DNA of 64,000 nucleotides from Sulfurospirillum sp. UBA4058 (GTDB lineage: Bacteria; Campylobacterota; Campylobacteria; Campylobacterales; Sulfurospirillaceae). The stretch's first letter is position 1. Each line of letters begins with the position of its first letter. The notes below the pieces were generated by a model that saw only the letters and a program-made list of their open reading frames with translations, had not been told where the DNA came from and searched no databases. Below, piece after piece: positions 63,145 to 64,000 of the stretch. The position numbers were made by a program, and so were the translations under genes. The DNA lies in the NCBI GenBank assembly GCA_002382085.1, contig DFZK01000005.1:1-64000 (forward strand), given 5' to 3'.

Positions 63145-64000
63145 ATGGCAAAGCAAAGCAGTATCGATTTTTTAAGTGCCGTCGAAAAAAGCCTCTCTTT
63201 GGCGACGCATACGCCGCATCCCGAATGGGTTAGTGTTTTTCAAGCTCTCGGTCGTACGTTGGCGCAAGACGTTACATGTCAAAAAAATCTTCCCTCGTAT
63301 AACAATGCCGCTTTAGACGGTTTTGCATTTCGTTTTGAGAGTTTGAGTGACAAAATGCGTATCAAACGAACGATTTTAGCGGGTGAAGTTGTTTCGGAAT
63401 GTTTGGGCGAACACGAGTGCTATAAAATTATGACCGGAGCCAAAGTACCCGACGATGCCGATACGATCATACCGTTTGAAGAGTGTTCGATCGAAGCCGA
63501 TACGTGGATGAGACCTCGTGCTCAAATCAAAAAAGGCAATGCGCTACGTCAAAAAGGCGAAGAAGCAGCATTAGGTTCTTTGCTATTGAGAAAAGGGACG
63601 GTGCTCACCTCTCGTGAAATGGCGGTTCTCGCTTCACAAGGTATTAGCATGGTCTTGACCTATAAACAACTCAATATTGCGGTTTTTTCGACCGGAAACG
63701 AGTTAAAAGCTCCGTGGGAGCGCGCCAGCGAAGATGAAATTTATGACATTAACGCACTTTCTATCATTTCGCTTTTGGAAGAACACGGTTTTAAAGCCTC
63801 GTATTGCGGCGTGATTCCCGATAATTTAAGGACGGCAACGCGTTATTTCGCAACCATGAAACAATACGACGTTTTAATTACGAGCGGCGGCGTGAGTATG
63901 GGCGAGGCGGATTTTGTCGAGCGTGCACTCAAAAATAACGGTTTTGAAGCCGTGTTTAACGGAATCAACATTAAACCCGGAAAGCCGACGATGATGGGTG
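63145..64000 (+). CDS. moeA: Molybdopterin molybdenumtransferase MoeA, N-terminal part
   Basis: The gene runs off the right edge; 285 codons are seen. LPSYNNAALDGFAFRF, KIMTGAKVPDDADTIIPFEE and FSTGNELKAPWE ... LITSGGVSMGEADFVE are typical MoeA. It inserts molybdate into adenylylated molybdopterin. GAGGAG 7-12 nt before the ATG is the ribosome site; starts 3 bp after murA. Confidence 0.95.
   Translation, partial: MAKQSSIDFLSAVEKSLSLATHTPHPEWVSVFQALGRTLAQDVTCQKNLPSYNNAALDGFAFRFESLSDKMRIKRTILAGEVVSECLGEHECYKIMTGAKVPDDADTIIPFEECSIEADTWMRPRAQIKKGNALRQKGEEAALGSLLLRKGTVLTSREMAVLASQGISMVLTYKQLNIAVFSTGNELKAPWERASEDEIYDINALSIISLLEEHGFKASYCGVIPDNLRTATRYFATMKQYDVLITSGGVSMGEADFVERALKNNGFEAVFNGINIKPGKPTMMG

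Overview
The window is chromosomal DNA from a member of the Campylobacterota, most likely a Sulfurospirillum-like bacterium. The evidence is the gene content and order: a four-subunit 2-oxoglutarate:acceptor oxidoreductase (oorDABC), a monomeric isocitrate dehydrogenase, the pimeloyl-ester esterase BioV known from Helicobacter, and an aroB / MscS / MtaB / FtsH-like block of the kind seen in Helicobacter and Campylobacter. Host genes are rich in CG dinucleotides; the region between about 17.8 and 41.6 kb is much more AT-rich and CG-poor. Genus-level assignment is inference.

Layout. 1-215: end of a chemotaxis receptor. 276-8632 (minus): an oxidative/reductive TCA cluster, oorDABC, sucCD, mdh, icd. 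8692-13265: cell-envelope and housekeeping genes (mltG, AsmA-like, HAD phosphatase, GNAT). 13327-16897 (minus): hypBCDEA for [NiFe]-hydrogenase maturation, beside a transposase-derived orphan gene. 17774-41647: a 23.9-kb integrative mobilizable island inserted in the 3' end of tRNA-Leu(CAA), with a 20-bp direct repeat at the ends, a P4-type integrase, repeated arm-type sites at both ends, a toxin-antitoxin pair, an AlpA-like regulator, a ColE1-type mobilization module with mobB and mobD nested inside mobA, and a nine-gene defence operon. 41837-49661 (minus): thioredoxin-like, bioV, catalytically degenerate FtsH-like ATPase, mtaB, MscS channel, aroB and a TrkA-related protein. 49883-51813 (plus): tgt and a CorA-like channel. 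51821-56634 (minus): histidine kinase, response regulator, MFS permease, small unknown protein, SixA-like phosphatase. 56761-59807 (plus): DASS anion transporter and two-subunit class I fumarase. 59874-61832 (minus): PilZ protein. 61873-64000 (plus): murA and the start of moeA.

How the parts work together. The two ends of the window supply central carbon metabolism: fumarase, malate dehydrogenase, isocitrate dehydrogenase, 2-oxoglutarate oxidoreductase and succinyl-CoA synthetase, with a transporter and a two-component system that may sense and import C4-dicarboxylates. The island carries its own integration and mobilization functions but no conjugation (type IV secretion) genes, so it should need a helper element. 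Its main cargo is a composite defence operon: PLD/SNF2 helicase, DUF4391, Abi (HEPN), type III Mod, an OLD-type ATPase-TOPRIM nuclease with a UvrD-like helicase (Gabija-like), DUF2130, RhuM and type III Res.

The most interesting non-coding signals are: a palindrome TTACATGTAA repeated through host and some island genes, and in one place forming a terminator; a tandemly duplicated, terminator-bearing leader upstream of the TrkA-like gene that looks like a tandem riboswitch; a 32-bp operator-like palindrome shared by two island loci; and the matched integrase arm sites at both island ends.
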